Positions 1 through 43,032 of a stretch of DNA of 64,000 nt are shown piece by piece. Source of the stretch: Salminus brasiliensis (lineage: Eukaryota > Chordata > Actinopteri > Characiformes > Bryconidae); the NCBI RefSeq assembly GCF_030463535.1, contig NC_132894.1:31945625-32009624 (forward strand). The letters run 5' to 3'. Below the pieces are notes generated by a model. It was not told the origin of the DNA and did not search any database. It saw nothing but the letters and a program-made list of their open reading frames with translations. The translations under genes and the position numbers were made by a program. Within the stretch, counting starts at the first letter, position 1, and the number at the start of each line of letters is the position of its first letter.

Positions 1-165
1 GACCTTACAACTTACAGGACCTTAAGGATCTGCTGCTAACGTCTTGGTGCCAGAAACCAGAGGACACCTTCAGAGGTCTTATGGAGTCCATGCCTCAACA
101 GGTCAAAAGGCGTTTTGGCGGCACGATGGGGACCTACCTTAAATGTTATGGCTGATCAGTGTATA
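1..165 (+). mobile_element. Tc1/mariner-like element, 3' fragment
   Basis: The plus strand reads as a decayed transposase C-terminus (DLKDLLLTSWCQ... VESMPQQVKRR...). It is followed by the terminal-repeat-like ATGTTATGGCTGATCAGTGT, which ends near 165. The same family occurs inverted at about 16050-16212. It lies in the mfn1 intron that follows the exon at 534-655, and its 5' part is off the window. Confidence 0.6.
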
Positions 166-224
166 TCCCTCTACGTTTTGAAAAGTAAAGGATAGCCAAT
201 CACAACAGAGATCATTTATACATG

Positions 225-325
225 ACCTTCTTAACTTTCAATGGAAGCTAATGTAAACAGATTTTAGAGTCATTTTGCAGCATTTCTATTGGTCCATTCA
301 TCTTGAAATATTGATACTAGGGATA
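225..325. repeat. dispersed ~90 bp repeat (copy 1)
   Basis: Contains CATTTCTATTGGTCCATTCA, which recurs at about 11055-11150 and, more diverged, at 43960-44060. The three copies share ~80-90 bp. The family is not recognised. Confidence 0.45.
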
Positions 326-533
326 TTGGGTTAGTACTGATCCAATGCCCTCTGAAACTTCAGAGATGGCAATTATTTTGCCACAGTATCCTGTTGGTAT
401 TCAGCACTGTGATACCATTCTTGGTACCAGTATCAAAATCAGTGAAGTTCAACCTTTAGCATCGCAGCAGCTCGATGCCTCCGGAGTAAAATCCAGAGAG
501 AATTAAAAAAAAAAAACAGAGGACTGGACCCAC

Positions 534-8418
<7,885 letters not shown>

Positions 8419-8426
8419 GTTGACAC

Positions 8427-9865
8427 CTGTGCAGGTGACGGAAAACTTTATACCACAAATGAAATTTTCAAAAGCAGTTTGGTTTAAGCATTTAGATTTC
8501 AGCATTAACTTAATCAAGGTTTTTTTTTTTACCTTCAGGGCCCCTGAACAAGTAAGATGTGCCAAACCTGTGGAAGCAAACATACAGCAGTCTCACTGAA
8601 ATGTTCGGTTGGGGTTCCTAATCATATGGAAATACATTTCATACAAATTAAGCACTGATTCTTATGAGATAAGCACCATTTTATAATAATTAAATAATAC
8701 CAAGGGCTTGCAATTAACAAATCAGAGCTTGCATGACTGCTCAGCTGAGTCAAAAGGGTGGTGCTCTGTTCCACTGTGCAGGGTTCCTTGCACAAGCATG
8801 ATCTTGATGGAGAAGTCATAAGAAGGAAACCTCACCCGTGAGAAACCCGTCACAAAACTCAACTTTTAAGGTACATTACAGAACATCTGAAGAAGCCGGG
8901 TGAGTTTTGTAAAAGTGCTGTGGACTGATGAAGTCAAAATAGATGTATCTGGACACAATGTAGGCGGAACTGCAGTTTGTGAAAAGAACACCTTGCCAAC
9001 TGTGGTCATGTTTGGGGTTGTTTAGCAGCCAGTGTCATCAGCAATCTTGTGCTTGATCTTAAACTAGCTGTTCATGCAAGACTCCCGCTATGTTGCGACG
9101 CTATAAAGGTGTCTAAACCTTATGTTATTAATGAGATTATTAATAAGATTTGCTGAAAATACTGTTTCATGCTGGATAAGATACCTCTACTACTTCTTCA
9201 TTAAAAAAAGGACAAAATCAGTCATTTGACCAAGGGTATCCAGACTCTGGCATACAACTTAGCTGTATATCATATGATGAACATCTGACAACCAGCAAAG
9301 CTTCAACTTAGTCCATCTACTAGAGCTCACTCTCCTCCACTAATGCATCATCAACTACAACCTACAGGCCGTTCAAAGTTAACGGCTAGCTGGAAAGCTG
9401 GCGAGCTAACTCTTTAAAACCACGAATAGATCAACCAGATAATATAAGTGACCGTTATCTGCAAATAAATCTCAGCAAAATCCTAAACCAGAGCAGAACA
9501 GGGTTTCCCCATCGTCTGAGATTGGACTTGTTGGGGGTTTTATGGCGCTGTGCTCCGTGCTTTAAGTGGACTGTAAGATAAGCTAGCAGGTTAGCATCTG
9601 ATCACACATCACCTAATCAAGCCCACATCGCCTAAAACACGTGGTTATTACCGTTATTATGATTATTAAACTGACAAAAGCTTATCAATAAAATAGACGA
9701 TGTCCACAGTTCAGAGTGTCGTAGCAGCACGACGAGGTTATTTAACTAGCACTGCTGCTAGGGCTGAATTCATAGCTAATAAAAGTAGCCAGCGTAGATA
9801 TTACACATTAACGACAGAGCTAATCACAAATTTCTTAGGAAAATTGCAAATTAAAAATGTCTTAC
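8427..9865 (-). other. mfn1: putative mfn1 intron 1 with a decayed Tc1-like fragment
   Basis: The stretch 8880-9060 (plus) includes VLWTDEVKIDVSGHN-like codons followed by frameshifts and stops, as expected of a Tc1 transposase relic. The rest of the interval shows nothing coding. Confidence 0.5.
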
Positions 9866-10014
9866 CGAATTAGAGACTGAGTTTATCCTCTCTTGTCATG
9901 CTAGACACACACACGGGATATTTGACCCTCCGGTACAGAAAGCATGGAGACCCAGCAGAGACGCTGTTTTCAAAATAAAAGCCTGCGTGACTTCTAGTAG
10001 TTACAGAACGAACG

Positions 10015-10048
<34 letters not shown>

Positions 10049-10100
10049 CAACCTGCTGATCTGATAATAGCAAGACAACATATCAGGCACTGACCGGACC
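9866..10100 (-). other. mfn1: putative mfn1 non-coding exon 1 (5' UTR; outer boundary unknown)
   Basis: Just upstream of mfn1 exon 2 the minus strand has a strong donor, TTCGG followed by GTAAGA, at 9866/9865. No protein-coding similarity precedes it, which fits a 5' UTR exon spliced to 8426. The transcription start cannot be read from the sequence. A (TG)n tract on this strand at 10018-10047 lies inside or just upstream. A short upstream ORF is present at 9870-9899. Confidence 0.45.
9870..9899 (-). promoter_or_regulatory. upstream ORF in putative mfn1 5' UTR
   Basis: ATG at 9899-9897 opens a nine-codon ORF (MTREDKLSL) closed by TAA, ending four bases before the putative exon 1 donor. If the exon is real, this uORF would precede the main mfn1 start. 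Confidence 0.3.
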
Positions 10101-11054
10101 GGCAATCCTCCATAATGTTTTGTTGGTGGGCGATGACAGACTACATTAGCTAGGCTTTTATCTAGGCTATGTTATTTGGAAGTACAATAAAATCACACTA
10201 TTTTAATTAAAGCAAAATACTTTGAATACTACAGTGTTAATCCGATTAAAATACGTTTTTGATGCATTACTATTTTTAAAGATTGTAATTATCGTTGTTT
10301 TCTTTTTTATTTGTTTAATAGAAATTGCATAATTCTCATTTTTCGTTTCCCGTGTTGAAACTGAAATATTAAATATTTGTTTAATTTGTATTTTTTATAT
10401 ATATTATTATTTATTTTTTTTAACTACCAAGTTTTAACATGAGATTTAACACTTCAGTTCAGGGTCATTGTCATTGAAAACTAGCTTGCTAGCTTGTGCT
10501 ACAGATGCCTCACTTTTTTACAAAATAAAAGTCTCTAGTGTAGTAACGTGCCGTGTGTAAACACAGCTAAAGGTTAGTTATTCAATATACTGTTCACCAC
10601 CTCAGTTCACACAATCCACATGTGGACACTAATGCTGCATTCAGTGCTCATCAGGAGGTTGTAGCTATTTTCTAGCTATAAGCATGGAGATCCGGAGGAT
10701 AGCAGAAAACAACGACATTGAGTCATCCACTAAAACTGAATTACAAACACTGCGAAAAGAAATTAATTAATAATAGTCACGAAAGCCAACTATTTGCATA
10801 TCTCCACCTACTCGGTGTACAGCAGTATAGCCCCGCCCACAGACTCTGAACGAATAAGGAGCGTTTCAGCCTAATCAGCCCTTCATACGAGGCAGCCAAT
10901 CAAAGCAGTTCATTTACATATTGTAAATAAAAAGACAAAACTCTAAAGATATCTCTAAAATAGAAGGAGAAGAAATAATTTATTATTTTTATTATTATTA
11001 ATAATAATAATAATAATAATAATTTAATAATGTATTAATTATGAATATGTTTTT
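9901..11054. other. intergenic DNA upstream of mfn1
   Basis: AT-rich sequence with a CA tract (10018-10047) and ATT/AAT repeats (~10980-11025). The mfn1 promoter should be in the first few hundred bases (around 10050-10150), but no diagnostic element is visible. Confidence 0.5.
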
Positions 11055-11150
11055 TTTTTTCAATGGAAATCAATTCAACGATTTTATTCTAAGTCATTTT
11101 GGAGCATTTCTATTGGTCCATTCATCATGAAACTTTTTGTATGACAGTGA
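11055..11150. repeat. dispersed ~90 bp repeat (copy 2)
   Basis: Shares the block around CATTTCTATTGGTCCATTCA with ~225-325, and more weakly with 43960-44060. Confidence 0.45.
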
Positions 11151-11828
11151 AGAGTTGTGTATTTACAATATTACATTTACAAAATATTTTCCAGCACACT
11201 GTTTTACTGGTGAAGGTAAAGATGATACATTAGATGTTCTAAACTATTTGCTTATAAATGCATTTTTCCTCATACGAAAAATAAAACTGTTATTAGTCTA
11301 AAATGATTATTTCTACATGTTTATAAGCAATCCACAGTTTTTGCAGTAACATGATAAAACTGACGCGAGGTTACGTAAATAAATGATCTGATTCCAAGAC
11401 ATCTCCAAATGTCTCCGAAACATTAGGCAGGTCTTGTGGGGTTTGTTCCCAGTATGGAGTGGTCAGTACCTACCAAAAGGTACCAGGAAGGATAACTTTT
11501 GAGCTGGCCACAGGGTCATGGGCAGTTAATATATTTCCCGTCTGGTCTGCTAGTAATTTAAAGGACATGTACTTCTTCAGTAAGTCTTCTGTGGGATAAA
11601 TGGCTGAAAAAGTACATGTACTTTTGTGGGGTCCATGCCTCAGAACTGATTTGGTGGCACAAGGGGGATCTACACAGTATTTTCTCAGGAGGTTTGTTGG
11701 TTTATTGTTTTGGCTGATTAGTACACAGGTAAAAAGTAATAGATCAGAGTAAAAGCTTGTTGTATTGCTGCCAGTCACGTACTGGTGCTCTCTGCTGGCC
11801 ACTCTGAGGAACATGTAGGAGCTGACTG

Positions 11829-12790
11829 TAGGGAGTGGGGCATAGGGCATAGGGTGCAACCACTTGCGAATGAAGTTTACTAGAGACTTGACACAAACAT
11901 GTGCAGAGCATGATGCGCCCAGATCTAGGAATAAGATCCTGAGATCCTTTGCTGCAGTAGGGTATAAGGCCATAGGGAAGGAGGTATTATCACCTTTAAA
12001 TGAGACATACCCTCAGTGTAAATTACCGTTACTCTGCATAATTAAGTGAGTGGAACAAGAACTGATCTCCAAAAGGCAGAACGTTAAGCAAGAATAGTGT
12101 TTGTTTTTGTTTTGTATCATTTTAGAGTAATAAAAAGGAAAGGAGCACCATGCAAAAGTTTGGGTATGACATTTGCTTTCTCTGATAACTTTTAACCAAG
12201 GTCTTAGACCTCAACTGGCTTGTAAGAGCTATGGCCTGTATCCCAATCATTGTTTGGGAAAGGCCAAGGGACTCGTCCAGAACGTTACCGTAACCAATGC
12301 CCACAAAGCAGGACAAGACTATACGGTACTCACATGGTACTCATATAAGGGGCTCACATGGGTGGAATGTGGACTGGGAATAGGGTTCCAGGTGGGCATG
12401 GGCTTTTTTGAGTGGGTTTGAACATGTGTTGTTACTGGGACCCAGTTGGGCTTCCTGACAGAGCCCTACCATAACAGCCCACCTTAATCTCAAATGGCTC
12501 TCTTCTACAGTCCCATGTGCAGTGCACAAACTAAGTGTGGCCTTTTATGAATGTTGAAACCCCTCCTGTTCCCATCACTGACCCTGGTGGGCATCCATAT
12601 GTGGGGCTAACTTGGAACCTGTGGACAAAATGAGCTACCCATATCCCATATGTTATCTGGGGTGTGTTAATGCATAGAGCATGGGGTGCTTTAGACTAGG
12701 ATCCTGACGTGAACTTCTGCTGTGGTAGGGAGTAGGCCATAGGGAACAAGGTCACCTATTATCACCTCCACATGAAACATATGCGGCCTG
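11829..12790. repeat. dispersed repeat sequence with recurring TAGGG-type motifs
   Basis: Versions of GTAGGGAGTAGGGCATAGGG occur at ~11829, ~11957 and ~12727, and again at ~13881 beyond the palindrome. TATTATCACCT follows two of them. The middle part (12200-12700) has repeated GGGACCC / CACATGGG words. No coding potential or known family was recognised. Confidence 0.4.
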
Positions 12791-13049
12791 TTGCAGTCCA
12801 TTCACGCAAGCGTTCTGTATATTTGTAGATAGTTTGGACTAGGTTGTCAGACCTTAGTGAAAGTGTAATGGAAAAAACTCAGACAGAGCAGCAGCCTGAC
12901 TTTACACCCAACTATAATATAATTCAGCCTGTAGTTTTCTCAGAGGAGGAAGAAGAAGAAAAACACAGATATGCCAGATTTGCCAGACGGCAAAATAAAA
13001 TGACAGAGAACCCTTTGTAAAAGACAGAATTACCCCAGGACCCCATATA

Positions 13050-13283
13050 TATATATTTACATTTATGGCATTTAGGTGACGCTCTTATCCAGAGCGACTT
13101 ACAAGATTACTCGTATTACACAGGCGGGCCAATGTAGTGTTAGGAGTCTTGCCCAGGGACTCTTGTTGGTGTAGCGCAGCATACAGTCACCCAGACTGGG
13201 AATCGAACACTGGTCTCCCACATGGGGGGTGTAATAGCTCACTGGCAGCTAGTGGTTTTATCTGCTGTGCCACACCAACCACA
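13050..13283 (-). mobile_element. tRNA-derived SINE, copy A2
   Basis: Same element as 2645-2872. Reading minus, it has the GGTTGGTGTGG start, a B-box-like GTTCGATTCCC, the TAAGAGCGTCACCTAAATGC tail and TAAATG-like ends. It abuts the nested palindrome that starts at 13291. Confidence 0.8.
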
Positions 13284-13290
13284 TATATAT

Positions 13291-13329
13291 CCCTACTTTT
13301 GATATTTTAGCTCAACAGCAGAAAGTGGC

Positions 13330-13369
<40 letters not shown>

Positions 13370-13449
13370 GCCATATATATGTAAATGAAGAGCTGCTGCT
13401 CTATATATATATATATACACACATATATATATATATAGAGCAGCAGCTC

Positions 13450-13485
<36 letters not shown>

Positions 13486-13532
13486 GCCATATATATATAT
13501 GAAGCCATATATATGTATATGAAGAGCTGCTG

Positions 13533-13573
<41 letters not shown>

Positions 13574-13662
13574 TATATATATAGAGCAGCAGCTCTTCAT
13601 ATATATATATATATGAAGCCATATATATGTATATGAAGAGCTGCTGCTCTATATATATATAT

Positions 13663-13712
<50 letters not shown>

Positions 13713-13783
13713 CAGCAGCTCTTCATATATATATATATATATATATGAAGCCATATATATATATATATATATATGAAGAGCTG

Positions 13784-13848
<65 letters not shown>

Positions 13849-13887
13849 GCCACTTTCTGCTGTTGAGCCAAAATACCAAAAGTAGGG
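13291..13887. repeat. nested AT-rich palindrome array upstream of trappc10
   Basis: Outer inverted arms of 45 bp, 13291-13335 and 13843-13887, differ at two positions. Inside are (TA)n tracts and three inner inverted pairs built on GAAGAGCTGCTGCTC and its complement: 13387-13401/13438-13452, 13521-13535/13584-13598 and 13635-13649/13710-13724. A fourth half unit (13775-13786) runs into (TC)n. GAAGCCATATATAT spacers separate the units. The whole can fold as nested cruciforms. Confidence 0.9.
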
Positions 13888-14105
13888 AGTAGGGCATAGG
13901 GAATAGGGTGCGAGCACTTGCGAATGACACGCCCCACCGCCGTTCCCCTCTCGCACACTCCGGACGTCGTCACCCTGTCAGCAGATAGGAAATGGCGAGG
14001 CGAAGCGGCCTCGTCGACGCTGAGAGTGTTAGCGCTCCGACAGTTTAACTCGGCTGACCGCACGGACGTTTTCATGGTGGACTAAGGCCGAGCTTGCTCA
14101 AGCCC
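13888..14105 (+). promoter_or_regulatory. trappc10: trappc10 promoter / 5' UTR region
   Basis: This stretch is GC-richer than its surroundings and has several CpGs (about 13925-14075). It runs directly into the trappc10 start, so the promoter and 5' UTR should be here. No convincing TATA box is visible. Two short upstream ORFs occur at 13992-14048 (18 codons) and 14074-14085 (three codons). The annotated ATG has a weak -3 base but G at +4; Met13 in frame has A at -3. Confidence 0.5.
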
Positions 14106-39018
<24,913 letters not shown>

Positions 39019-40055
39019 CACCCATGGAAGGCCCTACCCCGCCTGGTACTGGACCCTGGTTTCTGTGATCGGCTTGGACAGGAGACGGGGGATGGGAGGG
39101 GCACTGGTGTGGGGCAGTGGGGCAGCCCTATCTCTGGACTTGGTGGGCGGACGATGGATGTTGGCCCAGCCTGAACATGAAAGCACCCACAAAAAAGTGA
39201 AAAAAAAAAGAAAAGAAAAGAAAAGAAAGAAACCATGGCTGAAGCCTGAGAATCAGTTTGCTGTCTTATAGTTTCTGTCTTACTCGTCCTTTCCATTTTC
39301 TGCTCGTTCCAACACTGGGAGTTAAGACCTGACTGAAAAGCCCATAGTCTCTCTCTCTCCCTCCCTCCCCAAACCCTCCCAGTCTCTCTCTCTCTCTCTC
39401 TCTCTCTTTTACTCTCTCTCTTACTCTCTTACTCTCTCCTTCCTTCCTTTCTCAAAGCCTTTCTGTCTCTATCTTCTCTCCGCACCACAGCCCTAGTTCA
39501 TCTCCTCCTCTCTGTTTCAGTCTCTTTTCCTATTTCTCTCTTTCTCTCAATCAGTGAGCAGCCTTGGACTTCCCGTGATGCCTTGCTGCCTCTCGTCTCC
39601 CCACTTCGAACTTCCTCCTGAGGAAGTCTGCATTACTACAACTGTGACCGAGTCACACTAGCTGAGTCTCTCTTACACTCTCTCACACACAAGCGGATCT
39701 TCACAGTGACTTATGGAACGGTTGGCAGACATTGTGACATTAAACCTTAATTGTGTGTGTGTGTGTGTGTGTGTGTGCGTGCGTGCGTGTGTGAGTGCGT
39801 GCTGAGAATACGGTTTACGGCGTCTGACCCCAGGCTCACATGCATGTATGCCCTCCAAAATGTGATCAAGGCCTTTGATTGGCTGAGGAGGAAAAAGTAG
39901 GACGGGTCAAGTCCTGCTGGGTTACTTACACTTTAGGATCGCCCTGCTTGCTCTTGCTGCTCCATCGTGCTTTATGTCCAGTGTTGCTGTGTGTGTGTGT
40001 GTGTGTGTGCGTGCGCGCGGTGTTCAAAATAAAGGTGCCGGATAGGGTTCCGTGC
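39019..40055 (+). other. trappc10: trappc10 3' UTR (probable)
   Basis: Follows the TGA at 39016-39018. It contains an AAAAGAAAAG-rich run, a long CT-rich tract (39348-39545) and GT repeats (39751-39790, 39988-40018). The first AATAAA, at 40028-40033, is embedded in the end of a MITE and would give a ~1.0-kb UTR. A later AATAAA near 41900 is an alternative. The end is inferred only. Confidence 0.45.
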
Positions 40056-40185
40056 CATAGAGGAGCCAGCTTTGGTTCCCTGAAGAACCTTAAATGGAAG
40101 GTTCTTTAAAGAATTACTTTTTGTAAATGAGACTTCTGTACACAACCAAATCACTCAGAACCATTTGGTAACCTTTATTTTTAGG
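40022..40185. mobile_element. AGAACC-type MITE, copy 3
   Basis: Left end AAAATAAAGGTGCCGG, right end AACCTTTATTTTTAGGAGTG, so the termini are inverted repeats. The interior has GAAGAACCTTAAATGG and GGTTCTTTAAAG. It is the best-delimited copy here. Confidence 0.7.
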
Positions 40186-40474
40186 AGTGTGTGGGTGTGG
40201 AACACCGGGGAAAAGGGGTGGGGGGGCAGAGTAGATACAGCACCCCCAAACCTGCGGTGATGTGCACGCACACTCTGTCCTGCTGGATGGCGGTCCTCTC
40301 GCCCCTGTGTACATAGTGTTAAATATCAAGATATTACTGAATAATGAGTCATGGTTATGACTGTACAGGCTGCACCAAATACAGACAGAGGGGACGTTGG
40401 AGCCGCTGAAGCTGAAGAAGTAATCACTTATCCTTTCCGTCAGACTGGATTTTGCCTTGCTTTTCCCCCTTTTA

Positions 40475-40850
40475 TACACTATGTCCAAATGTTTGTGGAC
40501 ACCCCTTCTAATGAACGCATTAGAGACATTAGGGAGTGCAAAGAGACAGCTTGTCTAGTCCCTGTAAAGTAGGACCGGCCATTGAATATGACCCTCTGGG
40601 GCAGCGAGGCATGGGCTGGAGGGGTATAAAGCCCTCCAGTATTGAGCTGTGGAGCAATAATTTTGTGATGAGATGGGATGGGGTGGTGATCATCCAACAT
40701 CCTGACCTCACTAATGCTCTCATCACTGAGTGCAGTCAAATCCTCACAGCAATGCTGCTCCAAAATCTAGTAGAAAGCCTCCTTTCCCTGGACAGTAGGG
40801 ACAGTTACTCCAACAAAAGCAGGATCAACCTTATTGACTATTGAGGAGCA
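40475..40850 (+). mobile_element. non-autonomous Tc1-type repeat downstream of trappc10
   Basis: Begins ATACACTATGTCCAAATGTT and includes GGGGTATAAAGCCCTCC, CATCCAACATCCTGACCTCA and CAGTTACTCCAACAAAAGCA. Related pieces are at ~35095, ~35688 and ~36445. Confidence 0.65.
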
Positions 40851-42339
40851 GGTATATATGAACTAGGAATATTCTAAAATTATCATTTTTTCCCCCAGTG
40901 TGTTGTGTTGCTATGGTAACCCCGTTCATTGAGTAATTACTCGCTATGTGAGTAACCATGGCAGATCAAATCGAGCTTTGTGACCTCAGCCCCACGTCTT
41001 ACAGCACTGGATGTGGATAAGCAGCTTGTGTATGCACCCATACACAACATCTACCTGACCCTTTCAGGAGTTCCTCTGTATCCTCTATGCATCCCTGGGT
41101 TTTGACCGCTAGAGATGACGACTATTTGCCGCCCTTACATCTCCGACAGTGTTTTTAACTTGTGTGACATTCCAAATACTACACCTGTGAGACAGTACTC
41201 CTGAAAAGGGCTAAGCACATAATGCCAGTCATTTGAGTCTATTTTTGTACGGCGGCGTCAACGTGAGGTGTGTGTCTGTGTGCTCGAGTGAGGTAAACGT
41301 GCAGCACTAAGTGATTGGGATAATTAGCAAGTGTCACTGGAAGATTTTGGGGGGTAAAACAGTCCCACAGTGCTGTAGAAGTGGGTTAATTGTGACGGGT
41401 GCTAGCCGGAGGCTGAGATAGGAGGGAGGCAGTAATTGCGACTTTGCTTAAGCTGAGTGTCAAGGTGTTTGGCTTGAGGGCGTCTTTTTTTTTTTTTTTC
41501 TTCTTCTTCTTTTTGCGCACTAATGATGAGAAGGGCCTGTGAAGGCTGAAGGCCTGAGGCTGTGTTCCAAATAGCAGGAAGCACCCAGTTCCCTACTTTG
41601 CAGAGCACTGAATGTATGACATGGTGTAGGTTGGATAATTCATTGATACCACTGGTTAATTTGGGGGGAAACTGGGGAAAAGGGAAAAATGGAGCACTTG
41701 TTTGTGAGATGCTTGCGTATCTGGATCGAGGGTTCAATCAGTCTGTACTTTCTGTCTGAAGTGTTTAGAGCTGTTGAGAGCAATTCCTTTAGAAGAATCC
41801 AAAAGAATGATGAAGTCTTGTCTCGATGTTGCGTATGTGTGCGCTTTGTTGCAGCTCCTGTGTTTTTTCATTTCAGCACAGCCTAGTATTTATTTTGTGA
41901 ATAAATCTTTTCCGTCTCAGATGAATTATTCAGGGGTCGCATGTGATAAACTTCACAGTGAGAGTGAGAGCTTTCTCCTCCCTCCTGTCCTGCTGTTTAT
42001 GATCATATGGACCTGGGGCGAGCTGATCTTTGGCTCATACTTAAACACATAAGAGGAGGCTGTTAAACGGGGAGACTGTAGCCTTCAGACGTCTCTCACA
42101 AGCATGATGGCAGAAGGACTTTGGGCCTACAGCATGTGAATCACTGGGTCAGCCAACAGCGTCAGAGTGATAGTGATTTCCACAAGCTCTTTGTAAATTA
42201 TTCCATCAGTTGAGCACCACAGATTGTATTTAGATTAATTATTTAAATTAAAAGAATATGTACGCATTATACAATTGAAGAAATATATACATATGTTTTA
42301 AAAAGATACTTGTGTGTGGTTGTTTTTAAGGTGAAAAGC
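40851..42339. other. intergenic DNA between convergent trappc10 and ccp110
   Basis: No gene is recognised. A T-rich run lies at ~41485-41515. The AATAAA near 41900 could be a distal trappc10 polyadenylation signal. Confidence 0.5.
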
Positions 42340-42650
42340 CAGATGCTGGGCCTCAGAGTAGCTCAGCAGACTAAGACGTGGGTCACGCTGCTTTGCCATC
42401 AGCAGCTGGAGCCTCACTGAGCACAACTGGCCACACTCGCTCTCCTTATCACTCCCATTGAGATGTCTGTTAGCTGATGTATCAGAAATGGGGCTTCCTA
42501 GTGCAGTACAAAAGCAGGGGGTGACTGATTTCACATGCATCAGGGGTGGCATGTGCTTGTCTTCACCCTCCTAGTGGCGGGAGCAGTGGAAGTGAGTGGA
42601 TGGGTTAACTGTCTCAGTTAAATTTGGGAGAAAAATGGGTAAAACCAAAA
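42340..42650 (+). mobile_element. tRNA-derived SINE, copy C6
   Basis: A-box-like AGTAGCTCAGCAGACTAAGA, then CCATCAGCAGCTGGAGCCTC, GAGCACAACTGGCCACAC, the TTCACCCTCCTAGTGGCGGG block and the A-rich tail GGGAGAAAAATGGGTAAAAC. Confidence 0.7.
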
Positions 42651-42679
42651 AAAACATTTAAAAAAATGCACAAACCAGC

Positions 42680-43032
42680 ATTTTATTACCTATTTATTAG
42701 AAAGACACATACACAATAAGTTAAGACAATGCAAGGCCATAGTGCTGAGAAAAACACAGCTGTCATTTCGGATGACCTTGAATTTCAGGTTGAAAACCTT
42801 TGCTCACAGGTCTGAGATAAATAAGTAGAAAAAGTTCCCAAATTTGACACAAACACTAAAAACCCACCAAACACCCCCCCTCCCCAAAAAAACACCAAAA
42901 CGGGTCAATCATGACTGAACGTTTGCCATGAAGACAGAAGGTGGTCATATGGTGCCAAGGCACTCACTCGGTTGGCGTCTGTGTGTATGTGCTGTAGATT
43001 GATTGATTGCCTGAGGTACAGCCAGAACCTCT
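42680..43032 (-). other. ccp110: ccp110 3' UTR (probable)
   Basis: On the minus strand the stop TGA is at 43035-43033. AATAAA signals occur at 42698-42693 and 42687-42682, giving a UTR of ~0.35 kb. Nothing else is recognised in this stretch. Confidence 0.55.

Noticed and set aside
13401-14075. Long minus-strand ORFs rich in Y/I repeats
   Set aside because: They are translations of the (TA)n palindrome and have no protein features.
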